This document shows, piece by piece, positions 35,123 to 44,597 of a stretch of 64,000 nt of DNA. The position numbers and the translations under genes are program-made. Below the pieces are notes generated by a model, which was not told the origin of the DNA, did not search any database, and worked only from the letters and a program-made list of their open reading frames with translations. Numbering within the stretch: the stretch's first letter is position 1; each line of letters opens with the position of its first letter. Source of the DNA: Bog-473 sp963726135 (lineage in GTDB: Bacteria; Actinomycetota; Acidimicrobiia; Acidimicrobiales; RAAP-2); NCBI GenBank assembly GCA_963726135.1, contig CAVSBE010000002.1, forward strand, positions 62,001-126,000, given 5' to 3'.

Positions 35123-36202
35123 ATGCCCCCAGGTCGCCAGATCGTCGTGTGTGACGGTGACGAGACAGGCCAGGAGTTGCTCGACGAGGCACTGCGGGTC
35201 CTCGACACCGAGGTACTCGGTTTCGACCTCGAGCTAGTGCGGTTCGACCTTTCGCTTCTCAACCGCCGTGCCACGGACAACGCCGTGGTCAGCGATGCCG
35301 CGGCTGCGATGCGAGAGACGGGGCTGGGACTGAAGGCCGCCACGATCACTCCCGAGCAGACGGGCGACGTCGGCAGCCCGAACCGGATCCTGCGGGAGGG
35401 CGTCGGCGGATCCGTCATCGTTCGGACGGGACGTCGCATCCCCGGCGTCGCGCCACCGGCCCCCGTCGTGCATCCAATCGTCGTGGTCCGCATGGCCGTG
35501 GGAGATGCGTACGGCGCGGAGGAGGGTCGAGCCGGCGACCCGGGTAGTACCGGCGAACAGGCGTGGCGGATGGAGCGCATCGACCGGTCCGTGTGCCGTT
35601 CGGTGGCGGAGTTCTCGTTCCGCACCGCCGTCCAGCTCGATGCATGTGTCTACGGTGGCCCGAAGTGGACCGTGTCGACCGTCTACGAGGGGATGCTGAA
35701 GGAGGAGATGGACGGCGCAGCTTCCCGCTACCCCGACGTCCCCTACCGTCCGACGTTGATCGACGCGGCGTATGCCGGGCTTCTCACGGAATCGAGCCGC
35801 AGTGCTCTCGTGGTCCCGGCCCTGAATCGCGACGGGGACTGCCTCTCGGACCTCGTGCTGGCCCTGTTCGGCTCCATCGCGGGTGCCGAGTCCGTTTTGC
35901 TGGCGCTCGACGACGACATGCGGCCCGTGGTGGCCATGGCCGAGGCTCCGCACGGGACGGCGCCGTCGCTGATGGGCAAGAACGTCGCCAACCCCATGGC
36001 GATGCTGTTGGCCTGCGCAGCGGTGCTCGATTACGCGGCGAGGGACGATACGGCCGTGTCCGGGAAGGCCGCCGCCATCCGCCGGGCCACGCTCGGTGCC
36101 GCGGCAGACGGGATCCGCACCTTTGACCTCGGGGGCGAGGCGTCAACGTCGGGGGTGGTTGACGAGGTCCTGGCCCGGGTCCGTGCCGACGCCGAGCGTT
36201 GA
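35123..36202 (+). CDS. isocitrate/isopropylmalate dehydrogenase family protein (divergent)
   Basis: A 359-residue protein with the beta-decarboxylating dehydrogenase fold: IVVCDGDETGQELLDEAL at the N-terminus replaces the usual GDGIG phrase, RSVAEFSFRTA is the arginine-bearing substrate segment, DGDCLSDLVLALFGSIAGA holds the metal-binding aspartates, and APHGTAPSLMGKNVANPMAM is the cofactor loop. The altered GDGIG motif and other changes suggest a substrate other than isocitrate or 3-isopropylmalate, such as a tartrate- or homoisocitrate-like acid. I chose ATG 35123 because sequence before it is antisense to the TIG gene. Confidence 0.78.
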   Translation: MPPGRQIVVCDGDETGQELLDEALRVLDTEVLGFDLELVRFDLSLLNRRATDNAVVSDAAAAMRETGLGLKAATITPEQTGDVGSPNRILREGVGGSVIVRTGRRIPGVAPPAPVVHPIVVVRMAVGDAYGAEEGRAGDPGSTGEQAWRMERIDRSVCRSVAEFSFRTAVQLDACVYGGPKWTVSTVYEGMLKEEMDGAASRYPDVPYRPTLIDAAYAGLLTESSRSALVVPALNRDGDCLSDLVLALFGSIAGAESVLLALDDDMRPVVAMAEAPHGTAPSLMGKNVANPMAMLLACAAVLDYAARDDTAVSGKAAAIRRATLGAAADGIRTFDLGGEASTSGVVDEVLARVRADAER

Positions 36203-36249
36203 CATCCGGGGGTCGCCCTCCGCCCTGTTGAGCGTCGCAGGTGCGCGTC

Positions 36250-37158
36250 TCAGCGCAGGCCGAGCGGAGCGAAAAGGTCGCCGTCCCTCTCGACTCGGCG
36301 CAGCACGTCCTCGGTCTCGAACCTCAGCAAGCCCGGGTCCCGCTTGGTGGCGCACTGGTGCACCTCCTCCTGCGTGACCGGTGACGAGACCGTCGGTGTC
36401 GGCATCGCCCGGACCGAGTACACCCCCACCGTGGTCTTGGCCGGGTGGTTCTGGCTCCAGTCGATGAGGACCCGACCCCGGCGCAGCGACTTTCGCATGT
36501 TGGAGACGACGAGTTCACGATGTTCGGATTCCAGCTTGCGGGCGACGTCATAGGCATGGGCTCGCACGCCGTCCCAGGTCGTCCTCGGGCCAACCGCCGC
36601 GTACACCTGGAGTCCCTTGGACCCGCTTGTCTTGGCGAAGGGCTCCATGCCGTCCGTATCGAGCTCGTCCATCACATGGCGGGCCACCACGCAACACTCG
36701 ACAATCGACGTGCCCTCGCCTGGATCCAAGTCGAAGACCATGAAGTCGGGTCGAGCCGGCAACTTGCGATGCCGGCCGACGTGCCACAGCGGCACATGGA
36801 TCTCGATCGTCCCGAGGTTGGCGGCCCAGGCCAACGTCGGGAGGTCGTCGACCATCACGTAGGGAATGACGTCCTTGTTGTCGTTGGACGGCACCTCGAC
36901 TGAGTGCACCCAGTCGGGGGCGTGGGAGGGAATGTGCTTCTCGAAGAACGACTTGCCCTCGACCCCGTCGGGAAAGCGCTTCATCGTCAGGGGCCGTTCC
37001 CGGATGTGCGGCAGCATGACCTCGGCGACTCGCACGTAGTAGTCGATCAGCTGACCCTTGGTGAAGCCCCGTTGCGGGAAGAGCACCTTGCCCAGATTGG
37101 ATACGGACAGTTCCCGCCCCTCGATGGTCGTCCGCGTCGAGGTCCCCGTCGCCTTCAT
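36250..37158 (-). CDS. ligD: non-homologous end-joining DNA polymerase domain protein (LigD-Pol)
   Basis: A 302-residue stand-alone LigD polymerase/primase domain of bacterial end joining, which fills gaps at double-strand breaks, often with ribonucleotides. KVLFPQRGFTKGQLIDYY opens the domain, HVPLWHVGR and the catalytic DxD in FMVFDLDPGEG follow, and KTSGSKGLQVYAAV and RVLIDWSQNHPAKTT complete it. The frame is intact. It lies 61 bp downstream of the phosphoesterase-ligase part on the same strand. No Ku gene is in the window. Confidence 0.9.
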   Translation of the reverse strand: MKATGTSTRTTIEGRELSVSNLGKVLFPQRGFTKGQLIDYYVRVAEVMLPHIRERPLTMKRFPDGVEGKSFFEKHIPSHAPDWVHSVEVPSNDNKDVIPYVMVDDLPTLAWAANLGTIEIHVPLWHVGRHRKLPARPDFMVFDLDPGEGTSIVECCVVARHVMDELDTDGMEPFAKTSGSKGLQVYAAVGPRTTWDGVRAHAYDVARKLESEHRELVVSNMRKSLRRGRVLIDWSQNHPAKTTVGVYSVRAMPTPTVSSPVTQEEVHQCATKRDPGLLRFETEDVLRRVERDGDLFAPLGLR

Positions 37159-37219
37159 GCAATCCTCTCGAGCCTGACCATCGACCGATTCTTACCCCGC
37201 CAACTCTGATGTCCCCGCC

Positions 37220-38687
37220 TCATTCCACGTCGACGTCGTCGGGCGCCTTGTCGTGACGGAGACCCCTCCACGTCGGGTGCCGGAGCCGGCCGGCAATCGT
37301 CCACTCTCCGAACTCGACCTCCCCGACGAGCACCGGCCGGGCGAAATGCGCCTCAGCCGCCTCGCGCGCCGGCAGCGGCGTCCCGAAGGGGCTGTGCGGA
37401 ATCGTGAGCGGGTGCAGATCCTGCAGGAGGGCTCGGCGGTCCCTGGCGCTGAACCCCGTCCCCACCTTGCCCACATAGCGCAGCCCGTCGACGTCGGGGA
37501 TGCCGAGCAGCAGCGCACCGAGGCTCCCCTCCCGCTCGCCACGCCCCTCGGTCCACCCGCCGATCACGACCTCTTGCGTGCGGAAGGACTTCACCTTGGT
37601 CCAGTCCGCATGCCGCCGACCGGGTCGGTAGGGGGAGTCCCGTCGTTTGGCCACGACACCCTCGAGACCGTTCTGCACGCGTGGCCGCCAGGATGTCCTG
37701 CCCCGAGACGTCCCGGAAGGACTCGGTGGTGGTGAAGGTCTCGCCGGAGAGGCGCAGCGATTCGAGCCGGGCTCTGCGCTCGTCATATGGCAACGACAGC
37801 AGCGAGTGCCCGTCGATGTACAACAGGTCGAACGCCACGAAGCTGACGGGGTCCGATGTCGCCCGCCGGCGCGCTTCCCGCTGGTTCGCGACGTGCATGC
37901 GGCGCTGCAGCCGTCGAGAAGCTCGGGCGGCCGTCCTCACCGAGCGCCACGATCTCTCCGTCGAGCACGCAGGTGGTCATTCCCAGGAATTCACCGATGT
38001 CCGCCAACTCGGGGAAGGACGCTGCTGACGTCGAGGTCGTTCCTGCTCTGTAGCGCGCACCCTTCCGCCTTCGACGAAGAGGATCGCCCGCACCCCGTCC
38101 CACTTGATCTCGAAGGCCCAGTTCTCGCCGTCCTTCGGCAGCTCGCCGGCCACGGCCAACATCGGCTTGATGGAGGTCGGCAGGGGATCCGTCCGAGTGG
38201 ACGGTCCGTGGCGGTGGATCATCCAGTTGCGGTCCTTCGTTTGGAACAGCACGAAGCTGCCTTCGGCCCTCGAGCCATGGAGGACGAACTTGACCTCGGT
38301 GTCGGACCACTTCTCCACCTCGTAGTGGCCCCGGTCCCAAATGGACATGCGGCCCCCTCCGTACTCGCCCTGGGGGATGTCACCTTCGAAGGTCTGCGTA
38401 CTCCAGGGGATGGTCCTCCGTGTGGACGGCGAGGCGGTTCTCGTCGGGGGATTCGGGCAGACCCTTGGGGATGGCCCACGAGACCAGCACGCCATCACGC
38501 TCGAGCCGCAGGTCCCAGTGCAGGCTGCGCGCATGGTGCTCTTGGATCACGAATCTCTGGTTCCCTTCCGCGCCGGGGGTCGGCGGCCCATGGGCTCGGG
38601 TGTCTTGCCGGCGTTCCGCTTGGCCCGGTAGATGTCGAGCTTCTCCGTGCTCCCGGCCGGGCTCTTCTCCGAAGACTTTGGCGTCAC
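37220..38687 (-). pseudogene. ligD: LigD phosphoesterase-ligase gene with at least five frameshifts
   Basis: The remnants in order are a 3'-phosphoesterase domain (RFVIQEHHARSLHWDLRLER, GDIPQGEYGGGRMSIWDRG), the ATP-dependent ligase domain with the lysine motif FEIKWDGVRAI, then FVAFDLLYIDGHSLL, GLEGVVAKRRDSPYRPG and GKVGTGFSARDRRAL of the OB-fold half. These segments lie in alternating frames with junctions near 38575, 38405, 38050, 37920 and 37680. The density of shifts in 1.5 kb exceeds that elsewhere, so either a poorly assembled patch or a true pseudogene is possible. The start is taken as GTG 38687. The enzyme would seal breaks with the LigD-Pol protein downstream. Confidence 0.75.
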
Positions 38688-38869
38688 TGCCCACACCGTA
38701 CCCACCGGTACCGTTGATCGGCGCAGCAGGGGGTATAGACGGGGCGTCCGAACGAGGGAGTGCCTCCCTCGTTCGACCCGAGCTGCAATACCGCATCGTG
38801 CAGCGGTCAAGGCCGGACGCGGCGCAAACCATGCGCACCCGAACCTCCCGCAGGCGAAGGCAGTCGGAG

Positions 38870-39416
38870 TCAGGTGCTCGACGGTGAGCGACTGTCAGCG
38901 CCGATGCGCCGCTCCACCAGCGCGTCGAGGCTGAACCGCCCGGACCCGAAGACGGCAACGACCAGCGCCAGGACGCCGAGCGCCATGTTCAATTGATAGC
39001 CAGGCGGAGGTGGCGACGCCGAGTTGATCCCGGTCGCCCACGTGACGGTGATCATCGCCATCACCATGTCCCCGAAGAGGGCGATGCCGGCGAGGCGTGA
39101 GAAGAGACCCAGTGCGAGTGCCACGGCGCTCCCGAACTCGATGATCCCTCCCAGGACGGCGAAGAACCCGCCGGGATGCAGGTGGGCGGTCTCCGAGAAG
39201 TAGAGGGCAGTGCGGTGGATGCCCGGTCCATTGAATGCCCCAAAGAGCTTTCCCGCGCCGTAGTAGATGAAGATCCAGGCAAGCGCGATCGCGCCGCGAG
39301 CAACGGCACAGCTGGCGCGGAGTTCTGCCGTCCGGGTTGCGACAACGAGCGCCAACACCGAACGACCGGAACGTCGGGAGGCGTGCTGCCGGCGCCTCGG
39401 CCGTCGTGGTGACCAT
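38870..39416 (-). CDS. DoxX family membrane protein (frameshifted N-terminus)
   Basis: A membrane protein of about 180 residues with four hydrophobic helices, of the DoxX family (WIFIYYGAGKLFGAFNGPGI, GGIIEFGSAVALALGLF, GDMVMAMITVTWATG). DoxX proteins associate with redox or thiol systems; the precise role is unclear. The N-terminus MVTTTAEAPAARLPTF starts at ATG 39416 and overlaps the stop of the desaturase gene, but one base shift near 39360 separates it from the helices. Without repair, translation could begin only near 39358. Confidence 0.78.
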
Positions 39417-40521
39417 CACGTCACCCCGCAGTCTTCGAGTGTGGCCTGGGCCTCGACCGGTCCATCGGAGCACTGACGCGCCGTCCGGACGAGTTCGGCG
39501 CTGAATCGGACCAACTCTCCGCAGATGGAAGGATGGCTGTTCGCGATCGTGCAACGGGCGGAAGGGTGCGACCAGTTGGGCGGCGAAGACGGCAAGGTGG
39601 CGCGGTCGTGCCTTGCCTGCTCCACGGTCAAGGGCCGTCCCGGCAGCCCGGTGTCGATCCGCACCGTCTCCTTCGTCGGGAAGACCGCGGTGTGGAACAG
39701 CTGATCCCAGATCGTCAGGGCGAAACCGAGATTGACATCTTGCGGTCCGTCCAATTTGTGGTGGATGCGGTGGAAGTTCGGACTGACCACGATCCGCCCG
39801 AGAGGTCCGAACCCAAGACGGGTATTCGAATGGGCGAAGGCCACGATCCCGCCGTAAAGGGCCAGCACGGTGAGCGATAGTGCACCGTTGGCGAGGAGCA
39901 CGACACCCGGGACGAGCGCAAGGAGGTAGGACACATGGATGAGCGGATGGGTCCGAAAGACCGTGAGTGCGTTCATGTCCTCCTGCGAATGGTGAAGCTC
40001 GTGGAAACGCCAGAGCATCCGGACCCGGTGATTGGCGAGATGCACGGCCCAGTTGCACCCGTCCATCGCCACGATGATGCGCGACGATTGACGATCCAGC
40101 GAGGACCGCTGTCCATCTTTGGCAGGACGATCCACGGAAGGAGCCTGCGAATGACCTCGACGAAGGAAAGCGTCAGCGCCGTCACGAGCGGCAACACCAG
40201 GGTCGCATGGACCACAGCGATCAGAAGGTCGTGGCGATGGCCACGAGCGAAGAGGGGTCGTCGTTGCGCCGGCCATATCCGCTCCGCCACGAGGATGAGC
40301 CCGAGGACCATGAGCGCCAACGGACCGATCACGACGATACGAAGACTCGTCACGGAACCGGCGAACGCTGAGCCTCCCCAGCCACTGGACCAACCGATAC
40401 CCACCAGTACCCCGGCCAACGCGGGAATGCTGAGGGCTGGGAGGTAGACCCTCGACGACACAGCGGCGTGCGCGGTGCGGGTTCCCGGTCTGGTTCGCAC
40501 CGCGTCCTCGGCGAGGAGCAA
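39416..40521 (-). CDS. sterol desaturase / fatty acid hydroxylase family protein (frameshifted)
   Basis: A membrane di-iron oxygenase of the sterol desaturase family. The histidine boxes are visible as LWRFHELHHSQEDMNA and NFHRIHHKLDG, with NTRLGFGPLG between them and hydrophobic helices in the first 130 residues. A single-base deletion near 40100 separates the N-terminal helices from the histidine-box half. The start is uncertain; the frame is open from about 40521. Its stop overlaps the DoxX start, suggesting co-translation. The substrate, a lipid, is unknown. Confidence 0.78.
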
Positions 40522-40599
40522 GGCCGCGCGGGCGCAATGAGGGTCGATGTCATGACCACGGCCCGGCCGCTTGCCGTGGCGCCCGCTCGCGCCGTGGCA

Positions 40600-41143
40600 C
40601 TAGAAGGAGACTCCTCCTGATCCGGCGCTCGTCGTCGGCGTCCCTCCGGAGCCGGAACTCGATGTGCGGGCTTCACGGTGACGACGACAGACCACTTGCC
40701 CCACTTGTCGGCGATGTTCCCGTTGACCTGACCCGGAGCTTTGTCCCCGTAGAACCAGTAGAGGGGCTTGCCGGCATAGGTCAACTGCAGAGCACCTCCG
40801 CTCGCCGCCACCGTGCCGAGATTGGCCGCGTTCACACCTGGGCCGGCCGAGGGCATCGTCACCCCTTGGGCAACACGACTTGGGGCCAGATCTTCAGGCA
40901 CTTGGACCCGCAGGCCACGTTGCTCGCCTTCAGGGTGTACACCGTCTTGCCACTGACCAGGATCGTCCCGTACTTGGAGGTTTTGGTCGTCGCGACGACG
41001 GTGCTCGTTGCGGCACCGGCTGCATCGGCTGCCAGAACGGCGGCAGAGAGCCCGCCGGCGGCCACGATCGCTCCGGCCAACCGCAGGAACGGGATCCGGC
41101 GGGACACCTCCATGGCCTCGATCGTCTGCTTCGGTCCGCTCAT
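40600..41143 (-). CDS. COG4315-type secreted protein (frameshifted)
   Basis: A secreted protein of about 180 residues. It has a signal peptide (GAIVAAGGLSAAVLAADAAGA) and the COG4315 repeat (YGTILVSGKTVYTLKASN, CGSKCLKIWP, TYAGKPLYWFYGDKAPGQVN), ending in a Ser/Gly/Thr-rich tail. An extra G in the run near 40862 breaks the middle, and a further shift near 40670 breaks the tail, which otherwise ends GSGGVSF like the paralogue's GGGGVGF. ATG 41143 has AGGAG nine bases upstream. The family is of unknown function. It is divergent from a close paralogue at 41453. Confidence 0.72.
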
Positions 41144-41452
41144 GTCACTCATCTCCTCGATTCGTCCTACCGCATGGGATGAGGCTGGCCGGTTCGTCAC
41201 GGCCACATCCCGAGAGTAACGCTTCGGCGGACACCACGTCCCCGACCTGGTCTTCTCTCACTGTGGCGTTGGCATTCAATACGGCCCGGGTGGTCAGAAG
41301 GGATTGCTCGGCCAGGTGCCGTGCCTTCCCGATCGGGTCGCCGGGAATGGCCGCCAAGTCGACCGCCGTGAAGGGGAAGGTGGGAATCCGACCACCGACC
41401 TCATCCGTAGAGCTGTCACGAAGCCCGATTTGAGAGCAGACTGGAGCGGAGC

Positions 41453-42200
41453 ATGCAAAGTGGCCTGCAAGGTGGCCGATTCCCAACTCGCCGCAGTTCC
41501 CTCCGTGGGGCCGCCGCCGCTCTGGCTCTCGGAACCCTCTTCCCTTGATCATCGGCGGCATTGCGTGCGGCCGTCTCGAGCCACAAGGTCAGGCACGTCG
41601 GTCGTCTCGACGACCCGGACCACCAGGTACGGCACGATCCTCGTCAGCGGCAAGACGGTGTACACCCTGAAGGCCAGCAACGTGGCCTGCGGGTCCAAGT
41701 GCCTGAAGATCTGGCCCGAACTCCTGTTGCCCAAGGGTGTGCACTATGCCACCGCTGGATCCGGGGTCAATGCGGCCAGCCTCGGCACCGTCATGCGAAG
41801 GGGTGGCTCACTCCAGGTGACCTATGCCGGAAAGCCCCTCTACTGGTTCTACGGCGACACCGCTCCGGCTCAGGTGCACGGGAACATCACCGACAAGTGG
41901 GGCATGTGGTCTGTCGTGGTCATGGTTCCAGCCGCCGCAGCCCCTGTGACCGGTTCAACGGTGCCACCGACTACGACGTCATCGGCTCCGCACTCTGCTT
42001 CGACTCCCAACACCACGCCTCCGAACACCTCGTCGAACTCCAACACGCCGGCGACAGCGCCGCCGGCGACGACACCGCCAACAGCGCCGCCGCCCCCGCC
42101 GCCTCCGCCGACTACGACACCACCGACGACGACGCCGACGACCTCGCCGCCCGCTGCGACGACAACAACGTCACCGGGTGGGGGAGGAGTTGGTTTCTGA
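41453..42200 (+). CDS. COG4315-type secreted protein with long Thr/Pro tail (frameshifted)
   Basis: A paralogue of the preceding gene. From ATG 41453 a signal peptide reads RSSLRGAAAALALGTLFP and then meets a TGA; after one base shift near 41545 the frame continues with YGTILVSGKTVYTLKASN, CGSKCLKIWP and TYAGKPLYWFYGDTAPAQVH. The last 80 residues are a low-complexity tail of Thr, Pro, Ala and Ser ending GGGGVGF. It is probably cell-wall exposed. About 115 bases match the divergent copy with roughly eight differences by eye. Confidence 0.7.
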
Positions 42201-42443
42201 CGTTGTTGTCTTGACGCGGCCGAACGATCCACCGCCGGGTCGACGATCGGACGGACCGGGCCGATCTGAGGGATCTGAACGACGTGGGGGTGGCTCCATC
42301 TGGCCGGCGACGGACACTCCGATCGGGGGATTTCGGGCGTGCGTTCACGATCGGTGGCCCCCGGTCGAGCGCGATGCTGCAATAGGCGTTACATTGCGTG
42401 GACCACCAGCAAGAGCACATGGGTGAACTGACAGGAGAGATCA

Positions 42444-42755
42444 ATGGCGAAATACGTTGTGAGCTGGAAGACGAGATCGGGCGGAACAGCACAGCAGAAC
42501 CACGATGATGGAAAGAAGCTTCTCGACACCTTTGCCAAGTGGCAAGCTCCGGCCGACCAGACCTTTCTGCAGTTTGTGGCCCGAGTTGACGGCCAAGGTG
42601 GCTACGCGGTCATCGAAACCGACAACCCGGCGAGCCTCACCGACGCGCCGGCGAAATTCGTCACCTGGCTCGAGTTCGAAGTCACGCCAGTGATTGACAT
42701 CATGGACAATGTCGCAGTGACCGCTGCTGGTGCCGAGTTCCGCGAGTCGATCTGA
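42444..42755 (+). CDS. DUF3303 domain protein
   Basis: A 103-residue protein that opens MAKYVVSWKTRSGGTAQQN and continues with FLQFVARVDGQGGYAVIETDNP and FEVTPVIDIMD, matching my recollection of the DUF3303 ferredoxin-like (dimeric alpha/beta barrel) family. Function unknown. The start has AGGAGAG upstream. It stands alone, with about 240 bp of non-coding DNA before it and 275 bp after it in which I see no gene. Confidence 0.78.
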   Translation: MAKYVVSWKTRSGGTAQQNHDDGKKLLDTFAKWQAPADQTFLQFVARVDGQGGYAVIETDNPASLTDAPAKFVTWLEFEVTPVIDIMDNVAVTAAGAEFRESI

Positions 42756-43030
42756 CGACCCTGGCCATCCATGCCGAGGCGGGCTCCGGTGACCGCGGCT
42801 CCGGACTGTATGGCCACCCTTCAGACGGGCCTGATGCGGTGCTGAGGCAGATGTGAAGATGGGCGGAGAAGCCGTCCGGGTCACGCCGGACCTACCTGAT
42901 GTGGGCCATGGTCCCGGCCGCATGTGATCTGGTCCTTGTGGTCCCCGCCCGCCTGGGCATGGACCATCTGACCCCAGCACCTGGAGCGCAAATCCACCCT
43001 GGTCGTTCGTTCAGCCCATAGGCTCACGTC

Positions 43031-43303
43031 ATGGCGCAGGGAGATGTACCCACATCACGGGGCGGCCCCCTCCGGCGACGTCGAGACAAACGTCAGCTCG
43101 AACAGTTGGCTCATGCATCCGAACGGGAAGTAACACCAAGAACGGCCACGGCACACGTCAGAGTTATCGAGGATCAGGCTACTCCGGACAACCAGGATCT
43201 CGAGAGGCAGGATCCCGAGTCATCAGTTGACGTGTCGATCGAACGTCCTATCGGCGGTTTTCATGTGCGACCCGTGCCGATTGACCAGCCGGTTGGCGAA
43301 TAA
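43031..43303 (+). CDS. hypothetical protein, doubtful
   Basis: A 90-residue open frame, hydrophilic, rich in Arg, Gln, Glu and Pro, with no family resemblance. It may be non-coding. The preceding 275 bp contain no clear ribosome-binding site for it. Confidence 0.25.
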   Translation: MAQGDVPTSRGGPLRRRRDKRQLEQLAHASEREVTPRTATAHVRVIEDQATPDNQDLERQDPESSVDVSIERPIGGFHVRPVPIDQPVGE

Positions 43304-43356
43304 GCACACACGCCGCCCGCCCTCGATCGTCAGGAGGAGGCGTGCATGCGGCGCAC

Positions 43357-43584
43357 TCACTTGCCTCGCAACAACTGAGAACGTGCAATCTCCCGCAGCC
43401 GTGCCTGGGCCATGAGCCACTCGCTCGATCGGTGCAGTTGACCTTCTTGCAGGATGTGGTGCGAGCCGGTTGGGCTGTCGGTACGAGCTCCACACCGTCT
43501 GCAGACCGGTATGCGCCCGTTCGTCTCGGGCGCATGGTTCTCGTCGAGCTGAGCGGCAATGTGTAAGGACTCAGATGAGGTCAT
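43357..43584 (-). CDS. small CxxC hypothetical protein
   Basis: A 75-residue protein beginning MTSSESLHIAAQLDE, with a single CRRCG motif followed by ARTDSPTGSHHILQEG. A strong AGGAGG site five bases before ATG 43584 supports translation. Two cysteines and several histidines could bind zinc, but no known ribbon is complete. The function is unknown. Confidence 0.5.
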   Translation of the reverse strand: MTSSESLHIAAQLDENHAPETNGRIPVCRRCGARTDSPTGSHHILQEGQLHRSSEWLMAQARLREIARSQLLRGK

Positions 43585-43646
43585 GTTCCTCCTGACCGAA
43601 GGATCCGATCTCACTCCGTAGGAGCGAACCTGCCCTTCGCTCCATC

Positions 43647-43838
43647 TTACGCCGAGGCGACGGAATGCTCCCGGGGGGGCCTCAGGATGGCGATGCCAGG
43701 ACCGAACCCGATCTCGAGCACGCGATCAGAGGGTTGTACGTCCATGGTTGACACCGCCCAGAGGTTGCGCCTGCGATTCGAAGGTCGCAGCGCCATCTCC
43801 CAACCCACGAAGCGCCCAGGCAGTCCGCGGAGATTCAT
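43647..43838 (-). pseudogene. fragment of a SAM-dependent methyltransferase
   Basis: 63 residues that look like the start of a class I methyltransferase: RFVGWEMALRPSNRRRNLWAV, then VQPSDRVLEIGFGPGIAIL, the SAM-binding motif I. After that the frame turns into unrelated sequence and stops, so the rest of the roughly 200-residue enzyme is missing. Confidence 0.6.
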
Positions 43839-43940
43839 GAACTGAGAGACGACCCTCGTGCCGAGTTGCTCCTAGATGCTCATGGTCACGGTGTACATCT
43901 TCAAGTGAACTTCAAGTCAAGTCCCGGGGGCTGATCCCTC

Positions 43941-43985
43941 TTGACTTACCTATCGATAATAGGTATTCTGCCTATCGATGATAGC
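43941..43985 (+). promoter_or_regulatory. promoter with two operators for the TetR operon
   Basis: -35 TTGACT (43941-43946), 17-bp spacer, -10 TATTCT (43964-43969). One palindrome, CCTATCGATAATAGG (43949-43963), fills the spacer, and a second, CCTATCGATGATAGC (43971-43985), covers the start region 22 bp downstream. Their location suits repression by the adjacent TetR protein. Confidence 0.75.
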
Positions 43986-44012
43986 CAACCGGCCAACGCC
44001 GACCATCGACTG

Positions 44013-44597
44013 ATGCCGGACAAAGTCACGCAGCGACGAGAGGCCAAGGTGGCTGCGATCGTCGAGTCGGCATGGAAGCTCGCCCGGGAGCACGGCATCG
44101 CTGGGGTGTCGTTGCACGCCCTGGCCCGTGAGGTCGGAATGCGCCAACCGTCGCTCTACGCCTATTTCGACTCGAAGCTTGCGCTGTATGACTCCATGTT
44201 CGCCGACGGCAACCGGCGACTCCTTCAGCGGCTCGACCTGGTCAAACTCCCTCGAGATCCGCGTGCGGCTCTGAAGAAGTTCTTGGCCGAGTTCGTCGCG
44301 TTCGCACTCGAGGACCCGGCGCGCTATGAGCTGCTCTTCGAGCGTCACCTACCGGGATTCACGCCCTCACCAACTTCCTACGTCCTCGCCGAGGAAGTAC
44401 TGGGACGCGCCTACAAGTCGATCAACGAGGCCGGCGTCACCAAACAGGGCGACATCGACTGCATCGTGGCCATGGTCGCCGGCTTGATGGGGGCCCAGCT
44501 GAGCAATGACCCCGGCGGAAACCGTTGGATCCGTCACCTCAACCGTCTCGTCGATCTGTATGTCGACGACGTGCTCGAAAGGAGCAGACACTCATGA
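44013..44597 (+). CDS. TetR/AcrR family transcriptional regulator
   Basis: A 194-residue one-component repressor. The N-terminal helix-turn-helix reads AREHGIAGVSLHALAREVGM followed by QPSLYAYFDSKLALYD, the TetR signature; the C-terminal ligand domain has FLAEFVAFALEDPARYELLF. I chose ATG 44013 rather than the upstream in-frame codon at 43941, which is the -35 box. Twin palindromes in its promoter suggest self-repression and control of the two genes downstream. The ligand is unknown. Confidence 0.88.
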   Translation: MPDKVTQRREAKVAAIVESAWKLAREHGIAGVSLHALAREVGMRQPSLYAYFDSKLALYDSMFADGNRRLLQRLDLVKLPRDPRAALKKFLAEFVAFALEDPARYELLFERHLPGFTPSPTSYVLAEEVLGRAYKSINEAGVTKQGDIDCIVAMVAGLMGAQLSNDPGGNRWIRHLNRLVDLYVDDVLERSRHS

